Below are positions 40,973 through 51,544 of a stretch of 64,000 nucleotides of DNA, piece after piece. The notes beneath the pieces are model-generated. The model was not told the origin of the DNA, searched no databases, and was given only the letters and a program-made list of their open reading frames with translations. How positions within the stretch are numbered: the stretch's first letter is position 1; every line of letters begins with the position of its first letter. A program made the translations under genes and the position numbers. The stretch lies in assembly GCF_902362185.1 (NCBI RefSeq), contig NC_044509.1, positions 5,975,947-6,039,946 on the forward strand, given 5' to 3'. Source of the DNA: Chanos chanos (lineage: Eukaryota; Chordata; Actinopteri; Gonorynchiformes; Chanidae).

Positions 40973-43095
40973 TATACAGTGAAAAATACACTCCAAGATC
41001 TTCAGCAAAACAACACAGTGCTTAGCCGAATGCACCGGCAGCAGTACGGAGGCCAACTCAGACAACGGGCCTAATGTAAGATTTCCACATCACAGTGAGT
41101 GAGCTGGAAGCCAAAGGAAGCATTGAAAACCGATTCTCTCGTCCAGCGAGCAAGAGCGCAAGTCGCCGAACACACAATGGAATGGCCTGAAGACGCAATG
41201 TTCACAGCGAGCTGCAAACCACAAGTTACTTTCAGCCAAAGAAAAGACTGTAAAAAAAAAAAAAAGAGAAGACTTTCCCCGTGGGTAGCTTTGTTTAAAG
41301 AGCTTATTTTTCCTTACAAGACACAACATTAAAATCACAAATTAAGATGCGACATCTTGTTCCCATTACAACGGTACTTAAGAGTGCTTCCCACACAGAG
41401 ATCAGGATTCAAAATTCATCCTGACGATTCTCATCTGATATGTTTTTCTCCCCAGTATGGAAAGATGAGGTCACCTTTTATAGATGTTTTATAGATATCT
41501 GATGGTAAAACACAAGCAGACACATCCTTGATTAAAAAAAAAATAGTTCTAGGAAATATCTGGAATAAATCCAGCAAGAGGCACAGTATTACATTTCTGC
41601 CCGGTTACTATTCTTGACATTGTACAGACCTCAAGTAAGTTAACTGACACTTAATAATAATAAATGTTATATTACATGAATGTTATATAGTTTGCTTGTG
41701 GATGATGAAGCATGTATAATTTAGCATTGCAATCTAAGCAGAATACCCGACTTATATCGGACACAAAAGGGGAACGGAGTCCAAAAGCTGCAATAAAATA
41801 TAATAATGATGATAATAATTCCAAGGCATGTTGTACACAAGCCAGTTAGCGTTACGTGGAGCAAATTTCCAAGAAATGACTTTTATCTGTGTTCTTTCTT
41901 TACTTTATAATCTTTGCCGTGGGTTCATTACACACCAGCTCGAGCTCAATAAAAGCACGAGAGAGAGGATGGTCCATGGGACCGAGTCTGGGCAAACATG
42001 ACAGGAGGGTTACAACATAACGAATGGACAGACCGAAGGACCCTCAAAGAACTCTCTCCTTTAGTCATTCCCCCAGGAGCGAGTGTCAGTAAGAACAGGT
42101 AACATTTAATTCAGGTGGATATACCTCCTGCTACGGTTGATGCATTTTGCTTAACAACCTGCAGAGAAAGAGAATTCACAGTGAACTGACGACCCTACCG
42201 ACAAGATACTTATGACGGTACAACAGTAATGTTTAAAACTAGGTAAAAATGTAAAAGCGAATGTTGCAGTTTGATGCAAAATATTTTTAAAGAAATGGAT
42301 CTCCCTCCTTTGTCAGAGAAGTCATCTGCTAGAGTCATCTACCCAGTACTATTCCACTTGCTGCAGTACTAGAAACGTCAGGCTTTCATGTAGCATCACT
42401 ACTCTCTGAAATTAACACAAAAAAGGTCACAATGTTGACAGGATTTTGACAATAAAGAAGCCTACATTTGGGAAGTGTAAAAACTTGCTCTTCGCCATGT
42501 CAAAAACGTTGGTTATGATGGTTGCAACATCGTGAGGTTTATTCAGCATCATGGGCTACGTAAAACGTTTCACGCCGCCGGTTCAAGTTTAATTTAAAGA
42601 TACAACCACCACCACGTATTTTCACGGTTGTACAAGGGAATAACAACTCGACAGAGCTGTAAACACGTACACACACCCCTTTTTTAACCGTCGAATGAGC
42701 TACAAAATATTAAAGGTGTATATGACGCTTGATGATCAGAAATGTCAGTGGATGTTAAACACCTCTTTTCACTTGCATCATGAAAAAATATTTGCCTTAA
42801 ACGAAAAGGAAACGGAGAGCTGAGTTAGATCAAATCAGAACTGCTTGACACAACACGTATTTAGTTGCCAGTGTATTCGTGCAATACTTTAAATACATCT
42901 TAACATAAGAATGCACCACGACCATTTTTACATTATTGTGAGACTGCAAACTTGCAATGTTCATGTACATAAAGCTACTTACCTTGTTTTAGAGGGCAGG
43001 AAAGCTAGTTTGATTAATCCGTGAGTGCAAATCTGGATACCCTCTTTTGCTATACTCGCTACTTTCAAGCTGTGTTCTAAAATATGCAACTCCAT
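29852..43095 (-). CDS. castor2: CASTOR2 (GATSL2), cytosolic regulator of mTORC1 through GATOR2
   Basis: Nine exons (42983-43095, 38251-38321, 36979-37172, 32915-33047, 31661-31784, 31276-31386, 30572-30654, 30287-30381, 29852-29935) join in phase into 335 codons; human CASTOR2 is about 329. It begins MELHILEHSLKVASIAKEGI. Conserved ACT-domain blocks include RCKFFSLTETPEDYTIIVDE, QPIGVTKIAKSVIAPLAD, SVFMLSTYQTDFIL, FSFSLIEGYISLVMDEQT and ELWKMVRIGGQPLGFDECGI. It ends in a short acidic tail, EGTGQREEEAV. It is closer to CASTOR2 than CASTOR1 through the start, VVSGGG and VTNGF. CASTOR proteins dimerise and restrain GATOR2; CASTOR1 is the arginine sensor. At the position where CASTOR1 has HHV, needed for arginine binding, and human CASTOR2 has QNI, this protein has HNI (recalled, not checked). 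Intron 1 is about 4.7 kb and intron 3 holds a hAT element. Confidence 0.95.
31018..31056. repeat. G39 homopolymer in castor2 intron 6
   Basis: An uninterrupted run of 39 G, followed by T and six more G. Such a run is prone to sequencing and assembly length errors. Confidence 0.9.
32068..32235. mobile_element. Fold-back interspersed repeat of common fish type in castor2 intron 4
   Basis: AGCACCAACACACCTGATTC near 32069 recurs inverted as GAATCAGGTGTGTTAGTGCT near 32142. It is followed by a (TA)n stretch and GGGCTAGAGTTGGGAAACGC. I recognise the pair of motifs as part of a very common vertebrate/fish short repeat, probably a non-autonomous DNA element or SINE. Family and exact ends not determined. 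Confidence 0.55.
35146..35993 (-). mobile_element. hAT (Charlie-like) DNA transposon remnant with BED zinc-finger fragment
   Basis: The left end is CAGGGGTGGGCAATTG, the classic hAT-Charlie terminus; the right end read inward is CAGACCTGAGTATTATACGG. The element is flanked by identical 8-bp target duplications CTCAAGGG at 35138-35145 and 35994-36001. The minus-strand frame at 35393-35590 encodes MFNKSWTAKHFFTEV, WLVCNEHVAIFKDYNLSRHF and ETK, typical of the BED zinc finger that opens Charlie-type transposases. At 848 bp most of the transposase is missing, so it cannot move by itself. GCGGGCC-rich subterminal sequence is also typical of the family. Confidence 0.88.
38322..42982 (-). other. castor2 intron 1
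   Basis: No other gene is supported. It contains (GA)n at 38459-38560, (CA)n at 38672-38693, (GA)n at 40226-40268, (TATC)n(TA)n at 40430-40526, and TG with a G run near 40931-40972. Confidence 0.6.
40430..40526. repeat. (TATC)n(TA)n(TATC)n compound microsatellite
   Basis: Tetranucleotide TATC units flank a central TA run and AGTATC. Confidence 0.9.
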
Positions 43096-43460
43096 TTTTT
43101 GCGTCTTCTCATTTGTGATACATCTAAAACATATAAATGTATATTCTGATTGTTTAAAAAACAATAAATAAATAAATAAATAAATAACTAGATCTATTGA
43201 GAGCTTGTTAAAACCTTAAAACGGAGCGGAGTGGAGAGGAGAGAAAAGGAAAAGTTATCCAACGGGGAAAAAGAGAGAAAGAGAGTGAAGTGGGGTGAAA
43301 TAAAAGAAAGCACAACGAGGTAAACGGGAAGGGAGAAAAAAGAGGACTGTCGGCCCCCGTGTTTCCACTCCGACAGGGATTGGAATGGTCCAGCAGCTGG
43401 TAACAGTGAAACAAACAACTTGCCACTCAAAAAGGGGGGCGGGTCTAATTCAGCGCGAAT

Positions 43461-43480
43461 GGCACGATGGGAACTGCAGT
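43461..43480 (-). promoter_or_regulatory. ZNF143/SBS-like motif in the castor2 promoter
   Basis: On the minus strand ACTGCAGTTCCCATCGTGCC resembles the ZNF143/THAP11 consensus ACTACAATTCCCA.(A)TGC. It lies about 370 bases upstream of the castor2 ATG and in its sense, a usual promoter-proximal position. Factor binding is inference. Confidence 0.45.
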
Positions 43481-43499
43481 TCTGTCTCATGTGGGACTT

Positions 43500-46440
43500 C
43501 TGAGTTCACAGTCGGAAGGGTCAGTGAAAATGCAATAGGGGGTAGGAACCTCTTTATTATGTCTCAGAATAAAAATAATATAAAACTTCACCCGTATGTG
43601 ATATTGGAGAATGCTTTTAAGTTTTTCTTTCTTTCTTCCACCCCCCCCCCCCCCCCCCCCCCCCCCATATTCTAGGGAAAATATCCTCTGCTGAGTCTGA
43701 AGAAATAATGAGTGGCTGTTGACGATGTCAGCACTGACAGTAATGGCTATTTGCTGACACAATCACTGTAAATACCACAATGACATCACAATATCTGATG
43801 GTGCATTTGTTCAGTGTGTTGCACAGTCTTTGTCATAATCGGATTACAGTTTGAAAACTCAGAAAACAGTGAAATGGCTCAAACTAAACAGTTATAATTT
43901 CATCCAAAATTACTCTGTAAGACACCCGCCCCACCCTAAAATTTCTGTATTTATGTCTAAGAACTTTATTTGAAACAAAAAAAAGGGGGTCGCGATGAAC
44001 GGTCCTCTGTCCAATTGCATTGCCAACGCTTAAAGCTATTATGGTCGATACTTCCTAAGCTTTGCTATTTGTTGACCCCCCCCCCCCCCCGTTGTTAGTG
44101 CAAGGTAATGTTTAAACCGGTTAATACTGATGTCAAACCGATACCACGCAAAATGCAACGACTTTTGAAAGAGCGGTAAACACAGGTAGGATTTGCGTTC
44201 GCACCCTAACGTTGAGAATCGAGCTTGCGGTTATGCCTACCTTAATGACAGCACATCTCTGTACGCCCACATGGCCCTTTTGGTAAGGCATTACAGGACA
44301 GATAAGACAGTGCATCTGCAAATTATAGCCATGAGAAACCATTTTGTTTTTACATTGGCCAAAATCTAATCGAATCTAAAACGAACTATACCATCTCACA
44401 CTATCAACATTATAAACTTACACAAAGCTGTCACCCAGCGTCAGCTATTCATGGTCATCAAGTTTTGCCTAAAGAAGAATAATAATATATATATATACAT
44501 ATAAAAAAAGGCAGTTTAATAATTCACAAGTATTGTCAAGTGGTAACCAGGGCCCATGCTTCAAGCTGTCATAAAACAAGCATTCTTTGTCTGCAGCAGT
44601 GATAAGAACCCAGGAGCTCTGTCTGAAGGGACTGAATCCTGCATTGTTGTGTCCTTAAAGGACAGTTATCTTCAGATGTTTTTCCCCCCTCCCCCTTTTT
44701 ACAATCCTACTTCAACAGGCCGACTGATTACATTTTCATCTCCTTCATCGACAGAGCAACTGGCGTGCGTTAACTTAGATTAGGTGCACTCATCAGAGGA
44801 TATAAAGCAAGGCAGAGATGATTGATTCTCACCGGTCCTCCCCTCATGTCAGATTACTATCTAACGCTGCGACTTCATTTAATGTCGATATAAATTGTGG
44901 GCAAACATCAAGTAATCCTCTTGGTTTCGCCCCCGACGGAGCTGTAAACAGGCCACCGAAGAGCGTTTACGGCCTGCTATGACAGATCTTTAGGACACTA
45001 CTTTTGTCCACTGAGTTTGGAAGAAAACAGCCTTTGTGATGTTTCTCCATTATGACACCAATAGAATGAAATAGCGTACAGATATTTTGTACGTTCTGGT
45101 CTAAACTCTAAAAAAAAAAAAAAAAATGTTGATCATTATTTGTTTGGACAGAGAAAATTGAAAGAGACACAGCCGACAGTCGCGGTAAAGTCTTGACTTC
45201 CTTGAATTATTTATGTGGGTCTGCTAACATAGAGAGTAAAAATCAATGATGTTTATCAATCCATAGCCATGAGACCAGACATGATCTGGGACAGGACAGT
45301 AAACCCACCACAGCGGGATCCAGACACTCAAGTTCCTAGAATGTTTGAGAAAAAAAAAAAAAAAGATCCTACTGAACTTTCCACTGTTTCATCACTGAGG
45401 GCATGATGCGTGCATTTCTCGTAACCATATTCAGTGAGTTTAAGAGAGAATACAAAGAACCAGACGGCTGAGAAAGCCCAACCCTTTCCCAATGAGATTA
45501 CATCTAAAGCCTTTCTCGTGCATTTAGCACGAAGAACCGAGGATAGCTTTGAAATGTGCTCGGTTTTGTGTAGAAAGGAAACACAGATGGTGGATGATTA
45601 GTAATATTTGGGCATTATGCGAGGAAATCACCCCTCCTTACACAAAAAAAACCCTTAATAGATAAGCCACAATGGATCACAAATAGATGAGGAAAAGATA
45701 AGAAAAAAAAAAAAAAAAGAAAATGTATGCTATGAGAGCGCCTTTACTGATTAGAGAGATATTTAAAACCATCCTAGGTTATCAGATGAACAGATTGTGA
45801 AAGAAATAGAAAAAAATCATTTGCAGAGGACTGTTGGCAGAGTGAATGTGCCACTCCTCTACCCTGAAAAAAACTTTCCTTAACGCTTACATGACACTAA
45901 CATTTCACATTTTACAGAGAACATTTTCTCTGACAAGGGTACCTCACAAATTACATTTAACTGCTAACAAATAGAGGCTTAGAAAAAGAGCATGTCAACA
46001 AAAAGACTTAGGCTGTGAAAACCGTGTTCTCTGAAGGGGAAACCTTTTAATCTCTTCCTCATGACCAGGTTGAAACCCTGAGAACTTGCCCGCTGCTGGC
46101 AGGAAACCAGCCTCGTGAACAACATGGTCTAATTCCCCATCACAAAACTTAAAGGTCTGAAGTGAATTGGCCAGACATGAACGGAACATCCAGACCGAAT
46201 TATTGAAGATTCCGATTAAGATGCTCTCTAAACGGTCGGCCGTGAGACACGGAGCTCTAAATGTACCGAATTAGTGGAATTTAAGTCTTTGACATGAGCT
46301 GTTTTCCCACCTCAGCTGTTGACAAGTCTCTCTGTATGGTCACAGTCTAGGACTGACTGCCAGGAAATTTTTCCTATATAGGGCATGACATGGTTTTGGC
46401 AAACTAAATGAGGAAAAAAACCCAAAACTATACCCTCAAG
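43500..46440. other. Spacer between castor2 promoter and the snoRNA host gene
   Basis: No gene supported. It holds homopolymer C runs at about 43640-43667 and 44078-44090 and several A runs. No long coding frame with a domain was found. Confidence 0.55.
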
Positions 46441-46462
46441 AATGGTTCAAAACAAAGGCCTC

Positions 46463-46468
46463 TTTATT
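46463..46468 (-). terminator. Likely polyadenylation signal of the snoRNA host gene
   Basis: AATAAA in CTTCAAATAAAGAGGCC, followed by TTTGTTTTG, just after a good acceptor TTTTTCTTTTAAG. Confidence 0.5.
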
Positions 46469-47297
46469 TGAAGTGTGTTTTGTAACATTGTCTTAAAAGA
46501 AAAACAAACAAAAAAAACCCCAAACAAACCTCCATGTCAGAGAAAAAAAGTCAAAGCAGTTACAGTCTTTTACACCATGCAATGAAAACTGCAGGACTGT
46601 TGACTCAAAGGCCAACGCCCACAATGCACTTTTGTCAAACACACCAACTCAAATTGACGTTCTTCAATGGGAGATTTGTTCCCTGAATCCATCAATCTAT
46701 ACAAATTAAGCATGTCTACGGGCCAGTCCACAAACATCAGATAAGTCTTTTAGATGAGTCCTCACCGGGAACACCCTCAACTTGAGCTTCTTCAGATGTG
46801 CTGATAAAAAAGAAAGAAAAAAAAAAGTCACATTAGAAAGGGGGGGAGTCATCTTTTAAAACTCTTTCCCAACAGTTCTTAAAAGCCATTGGACAATGTA
46901 CAAAAAGGCTGTCGTGTCAAAGGGAGAATGTTTTGGTGAGAAAGTCAGCGCGATGATGTTGCCCCTTGAGACTGCAGGAATCGGTCAATACGAAAACCCG
47001 CGTCGGATCTCGCGAGGCGCTGATCTGGGATCAGTGCGTTAAGGGCCGCCAGTTTTTTTTAAGACGTGGCTGACCCCCTTTGAAAGTGATCCGTGGAGCA
47101 GCTTGAGCGAAAGAGCTCTCACCTCCTTCTGGCGTCTGGCCGCGGGATGAATTCCACACCGACACTGCCGCCCTGTAAAGAGACATTAAGTCAGTTAAGT
47201 TTTGGCAAAACACTAAAAAGGAAAGGAAAAAAGACCAAATCCCAGGAATTAGGATGCAGCTTTTAAGATTTAAAAAAAAAAAAAAAAAATATTAAAG

Positions 47298-47424
47298 AAT
47301 TGTTCCCAGTGAACCACAGCAGTGATGAACTGGAGCGGCCCACTGGAATGGGTTTTTTTCTCTCGGTCATGTCCATAGCCAATCAGGAACTGGATCTCCT
47401 CACAGCCTTGGTAAATGACCAGTG
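47298..47424 (-). ncRNA. Box H/ACA snoRNA-like RNA in host intron 6
   Basis: First hairpin: GGTCAT with ATGACC outside, CCAA with TTGG and AGGA with TCCT inside. Box H AGAGAA is in the hinge. Second hairpin: TTCCAGTG with CACTGGGAA (one bulged G), then CC/GG and CAG/CTG inside. ACA follows, three bases (ATT) before the end. About 127 nt. Guided site unknown. Confidence 0.75.
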
Positions 47425-48392
47425 GAAAGTATTACGAATCCATCAACAAAAGACTGGAAGACATCTCAACTCAACTTAAAACTCTAACTCATCTATCTGA
47501 AGTCTAAAGACAGTCAGAACCATCTGCAGTGATGTGAACTCTCAATAGTCAAATAATCAGAATGACAACCAGGCATTAAAACAACTAAAAATCCATCTAC
47601 CAAAACTACACCTCTGACTTTATGGGTTGGTGTCCAAGCCAACTAGATGTTTGGAGCCACCAGAAAAGGGGCAAAAATGTAACATGGAGGTCCTAAGGAG
47701 TCTAAAAGCAGCAAGTAGCAGTATACTGCTATGGTACTCCTCATACCAGTGTACAGCTACATACAAGCAGGAGGACGAAACACACACACAGCGCACTGCG
47801 GAGTCCTAATATGACACACCACTGGCAGCTTTGCATGCCAAACATACCAGTGTGCCCAGCCCACCAGCAAGGCCTGCTAGTGAAAGAGGATGTCGCGGAC
47901 AAATATCCCATCTCAGCAGAAATGCCACGGCTCAACACCACACCAAGGGCCGCACACCCACCACACATGCCAGGAACAGCTGTTCCCATACTTACCGCAG
48001 CGAGGTGAATAACAGCCCCCCCCCCGCCTTGACATAGTTCCTCATATACATCATTAACTGTTAATTTAACACTTACTTGGGCGAGCACTCAATTTCCCCA
48101 CAGCTTCAAGTACTAGGATATTTCACACCCTCGCTCTATGCAAGCTATGGCGTATCAGATTCACATGCTGTCAAGCCGTCTCTGAACTCTTTACCGGTGC
48201 CGGCAAAGAAAAACAGTGAAGATGGAGTGGAAATCTATAAGAACTGATAGAGGCCTGCACGAAGGTGAGTTACATCCATAGATACTTACCGAACACAAGC
48301 CCGTTGGTACGAAACGAGGACCTCCTGCCATTCCTAAAATACAGAGCGAAAACAGTCAGAGACCCTACAGCCCAAACGCAGGTGATTACACG

Positions 48393-48971
48393 CTAGGGGT
48401 GTAACGGTACGTGTATTCGTCCCGAACCGTTGCGGTAAGGACATTACGGTTCAGCGCGCACAGTCGTGCAGAGAACACACACGAGTCTCATCTCACCATC
48501 TCATAGTCTGTTCTCTTCTCTCTCAGATTTGGGAACTGATTGTGGTGTAAACATATTACAACATAAGTTTAAGGACCCTACGTTCTTGTTTACTGGTGCA
48601 TTGTAGTAAGTAATAGTATGGCTGAATAATAGATGGCAACGCTGGCTGTCCATAGCCGACGAATGGCTACACGCCGCTGGAGGTGGCCATGTGCAGTCGT
48701 GACGTAACAAACACATGGAATTCAGAGCGGGCTGTACAAACGTTTATTTTCTTCATATGGATTGCACGGTTGTAGGAAGAGAACATGTTTTCATACTTTG
48801 ACCATGTTTCCATAGGACATTCATCTCAGTGAATTCAAAAAGGGCAAGGAAAAAATCATGATTTCCATTCTATGGCCATGCCCCCCCCCCCCCCCCCCCC
48901 CCCCGTACTGAGCCGTGATGTCCAGACCGTGGCGTGAACTGAACCGTGACTTCTGTGTACCGTTACACCCC
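48393..48971. mobile_element. Non-autonomous hAT-like DNA element (GGGGTGTAACGGTAC termini)
   Basis: The left end CTAGGGGTGTAACGGTAC and the right end GTACCGTTACACCCC are inverted copies. Further in, CGAACCG/GAACCGTGAC repeat the pattern. This terminal motif is common in fish hAT elements. Flanking octamers ATTACACG (48385-48392) and ATTACTTG (48972-48979) agree at six of eight bases, fitting an aged target duplication. The interior has no transposase and includes a C22 run at 48883-48904. It lies in intron 5 of the snoRNA host gene. Confidence 0.75.
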
Positions 48972-48994
48972 ATTACTTGCTGTGTCAGACAAAG

Positions 48995-49130
48995 GTTTGT
49001 CTCGGCACTAACCAGGACCCCATGTACCAGACAACATGGAGACCACTGGTAGCAAATGTCGAGATGTTCTTGCACTGCTATTTGAACAATCCAGTTGGAT
49101 ATACAACTGGATGCAGATACCACAGTGCTG
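48995..49130 (-). ncRNA. Box H/ACA snoRNA-like RNA in host intron 5
   Basis: The clearest of the set. First hairpin: GCACTG with CAGTGC outside, a roughly 10-by-11-base internal pocket, and a perfect ATCCAGTTG with CAACTGGAT inside. Hinge AAGAACATC holds box H AGAACA. Second hairpin: TCTCG with CGAGA outside, ACCAG with CTGGT and CCATG with CATGG inside. ACA follows with AAC to the end. About 136 nt. It ends only 23 bases from a hAT-like element. Confidence 0.85.
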
Positions 49131-49816
49131 GCTGATTAGACAGTTAACATTCTGTCTCCGCCAAATTAAGGCGAGACCTACATAATTTGGTCAAGACTCA
49201 TTAACAATGGACAACAACCAAGAGAAACAATTTTTTTAGTGAACAGCTTGGCACTGTGGGGTACATAAACACACCTGATTGCGTTTTATATCCCTAGAAT
49301 GAGATTAAAATTTTAATTTCTTCAAAAGGCACAAATAGGCAATCCTCTTCAAGGGCTGCAATGTATGCGAGCTTTTTCGCTCCAACTCTACGCAGACACG
49401 TATTAAGGGGCTAATCGAGGTCACGAGATGCCTCGGTAACACAAAGCAGGTGTATTAGATTAGGGCTGAACAAAATCTTACAGGGGCTCAGATCTCGAGG
49501 CAGAGAACTACCTGTACAGGCTCCAAAGCCTTCGATTCGGAGTTCATCGCTCAAATGGAAAACACTGATGAAAGAAAAACCCTCCACTTATCCAGAATGA
49601 GGTTTCCAATTCTAATATCCACACAATTTTGTAGCCAAAAAAAAAAAAAAAAAAAGTGTGTCAGCATTTAGCTTTCCAGAATGTCAATGCTTACCGGATG
49701 CAGAAATGTCAAAGCTCCCCCTGCTGGTCACTTTCTGGGTTACACCTTGGAGAAGAAGAGAAGGGACTTCAGGAAAATGAACTCAAGACAACCGTCTACA
49801 GTGACTCATCTGCATA

Positions 49817-49954
49817 TTTTGTTCTGTAGTTTTTTTGACCCCACAAAGCTAATGGCAGTAGCCGAATGGGTAAAGCGATACCACAGGTATGTTTTTTGAG
49901 GCGTTTCCAACGACACAGCTCTACCGAGAGGAGCCAGTCGGGATAGACCTCAGT
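49817..49954 (-). ncRNA. Box H/ACA snoRNA-like RNA in host intron 4
   Basis: First hairpin: TGAGG with CCTCA outside, CCCGAC with GTCGTTGG inside, capped by GCTC/GAGC. Box H is AAAAAA in the hinge CAAAAAACATACC. Second hairpin: CTGTGGT with ACTACAG outside (one G-U pair), ACCC with GGGT inside. Box ACA sits three bases from the end (ACAAAA). About 138 nt. Guided site unknown. Confidence 0.75.
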
Positions 49955-50197
49955 CTCGGAGTCCAGAAGTACACAACTAAAAGGTTAAAGCAGAGTGAAG
50001 GAACCCAGAAAAAACACTAGGCCTGGATAACAAGACTACCTTTTGTGCGGTCTCACTGGAGAGGAGACAATACACATTGGAAGACATTCGTCATGGTACG
50101 TTAACTGAAAAATGAGGGGAAACAAGAGAGAGTTAGCACACAGTAATGGACACGCTGAAAAGGCAACATTTCAGTGCTGCTGAATTCATTACATGCT

Positions 50198-50266
50198 TGT
50201 TCAGACGGGCAGTTGTCTTTCATGGTTATAAGAGCAGTTGAACATTAAGCCAATCATCATCACACA
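50198..50266 (-). ncRNA. Box C/D snoRNA-like RNA in host intron 3
   Basis: Terminal TGT/ACA pairing encloses box C GTGATGA at 50257-50263 and box D CTGA at 50201-50204. An internal ATGAAAG fits box C'. Total about 69 nt. The segment next to box D (GACAACTGCCCGT) would be the guide. I could not match it to a known rRNA or snRNA site from memory, so the target is unknown. Confidence 0.8.
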
Positions 50267-50417
50267 GACGTAACATTCTTCCCTTACAAGAACAGTGACG
50301 TACCTGAAATCACTTTACTACCCAAAACAGTCAGGCCTTCCAGCTAAGTCCTGCAAGACAGGGACACGTCGGTCAAGAAATGCGTGCTTCTAAGAGTCGT
50401 CACGTGCAGTGTTAAGA

Positions 50418-50547
50418 AAATGTCCATTCTCGCTAGTAGCACCGCTATTGTGAAGCCACAGCGGTGAGTTGCAAGAGAAAGGATTAATATTTGCACTGCA
50501 CTTGTTCCTGAGCCCACTGTCACTGGGCCGTGACGAGTGCTGTGCTG
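50418..50547 (-). ncRNA. Box H/ACA snoRNA-like RNA in host intron 2
   Basis: Two hairpins, hinge and tail are all present. The first hairpin has outer stem GCACAGCACT with AGTGCAGTGC, an internal loop of the pseudouridylation-pocket kind, and inner stem GGCCCA with TGGGCT. The hinge holds ATATTA, matching box H (ANANNA). The second hairpin has outer stem TTCTC with GAGAA and inner stem ACCGCT with AGCGGT. ACA follows, three bases before the predicted 3' end. About 130 nt. The guided site was not identified. Confidence 0.82.
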
Positions 50548-51510
50548 AACTTAAAGCTTAAAAAAAAAAAAAAATTCAGAATCACACACACTCACCAGGC
50601 TTTAAGGTTCTTGAAGCAGAGAAACCCTGCGTTTCCTCGGCTGACCCACGCAAACCAGTTTGTAGACCTCTCCATCCTCCTAAGGACTGAAAAGTGGTAG
50701 CATTAGCAACGCACGAGACTAAACACACTACTCACGGTTTCACTAGCTGCTGTCTATTCTTGACTAAACTCAACTATTCTACTTCTCCGAACAAATCAAC
50801 GTGTCAGTAAAGGTTCATGTACTTATTCTGCAAAACTAACGTTCGGTATTGTGACCGCTTGTTCCAGGTACTGTACCAGGCCTCATTGTCATCGCTGCAA
50901 CGTGGATGCAGGATGAAAGCAAACCGGGATATTTTATAGCCATGTGACACGCGGAATTTACCCATAGCAACGGGTAAATTCTAGAAATTAAAGAGCAGTC
51001 CATGGCTTTAATTTGCGATTGGACAGATCTTCTAAACTAAGATTACATATTAAAAGCTGTCACACACTAGTCGCTACCACATGCAGCTGTCCACAGAGAC
51101 ATGTTTGCTAAGTAGCAAGCAACAACATTTGTTTCAAAAAACGTATACCTCAGACTGTAACTCCGATGCATATAAACTTGGTTCAGTTACAGAAACTGAC
51201 ATAAACGTTGCGAATGTTAGCTACGAAAATTAACTGCATTCTTTTAAATAACAGTTAATGTTAACTTTGCAAAATGCGCAGCATGCTAGTCTCACCACGT
51301 GGCAAAGCGAAATTTACTCAGTATTTACTCTTAGCATGTCGCAAAGACTGTAACCATACATTTGGATAACACTCAAAATGAGCAGTTTAAACATACTGTT
51401 GGGGATCATGAAGTTAGTTACCTTTTCGCTACTTCTACAGATCGTTCAATCGTAGCAGAACAATCTTTCTCGATGTACCGAGGCTTGAACAAATGAGTGA
51501 GGGACGAAAA

Positions 51511-51544
51511 GAGGTTTCCGTCTGCATTTATACGGCATCACGTG
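51511..51544 (-). promoter_or_regulatory. E-box, TATA box and TOP start of the snoRNA host gene
   Basis: Reading the minus strand: CACGTG at 51539-51544 (MYC/MAX or USF E-box), TATAAA at 51527-51532, then the pyrimidine start CCTCTTTTCG from about 51514. The TATA-to-start spacing (about 18) is short, so the start may be nearer 51502 in GTCCCTCACTC. E-box plus TOP is typical of ribosome-biogenesis genes. Confidence 0.6.

Larger units (their letters stand above)
46440..51514 (-). ncRNA. Probable snoRNA host gene: 5'TOP promoter, about nine small exons, five intronic snoRNAs
   Basis: Exons placed by splice signals on the minus strand: about 51422-51514, 50596-50686, 50304-50350, 50040-50104, 49695-49734, 48290-48333, 47123-47172, 46766-46800 and a last exon from 46491. 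Donors such as ATCCG|GTAAGC, TTCG|GTAAGTATC and GGAG|GTGAGA, and acceptors such as TTTATCAG and CTTTACAG, are good. Exons are 35-91 bases and none encodes a known domain. Introns 2, 3, 4, 5 and 6 each hold one snoRNA-like RNA on the same strand, following the one-per-intron rule of vertebrate snoRNA hosts. The start region reads CCTCTTTTCG, a terminal oligopyrimidine. AATAAA at 46463-46468 is the likely polyadenylation signal. The gene cannot be named; a small protein is possible (see findings). Exon ends are by eye, and an extra exon ending near 47996 may exist. Confidence 0.75.

Noticed and set aside
45995-46189. 64-codon minus-strand frame left of the snoRNA host gene
   Set aside because: Lies beyond the likely polyadenylation signal and has no domain or convincing splice sites.
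46525-46665. Possible H/ACA fold in the last host intron
   Set aside because: Stems such as AGTCA/TGACT and ATTGA/TCAAT exist, but the pockets are one-sided and the ACA position is poor.
47700-47880. Further hairpins in host intron 6 (GTAGC/GCTAC; CACTGG/CCAGTG with ATATTA)
   Set aside because: Individually good stems, but no arrangement gives two hairpins with both boxes, so not called as a snoRNA.
49772-49818. C/D-like pattern (GATGA ... CTGA) downstream of the H/ACA RNA in host intron 4
   Set aside because: Box C does not fit RTGATGA well and there is no terminal stem; the intron already has a good H/ACA RNA.
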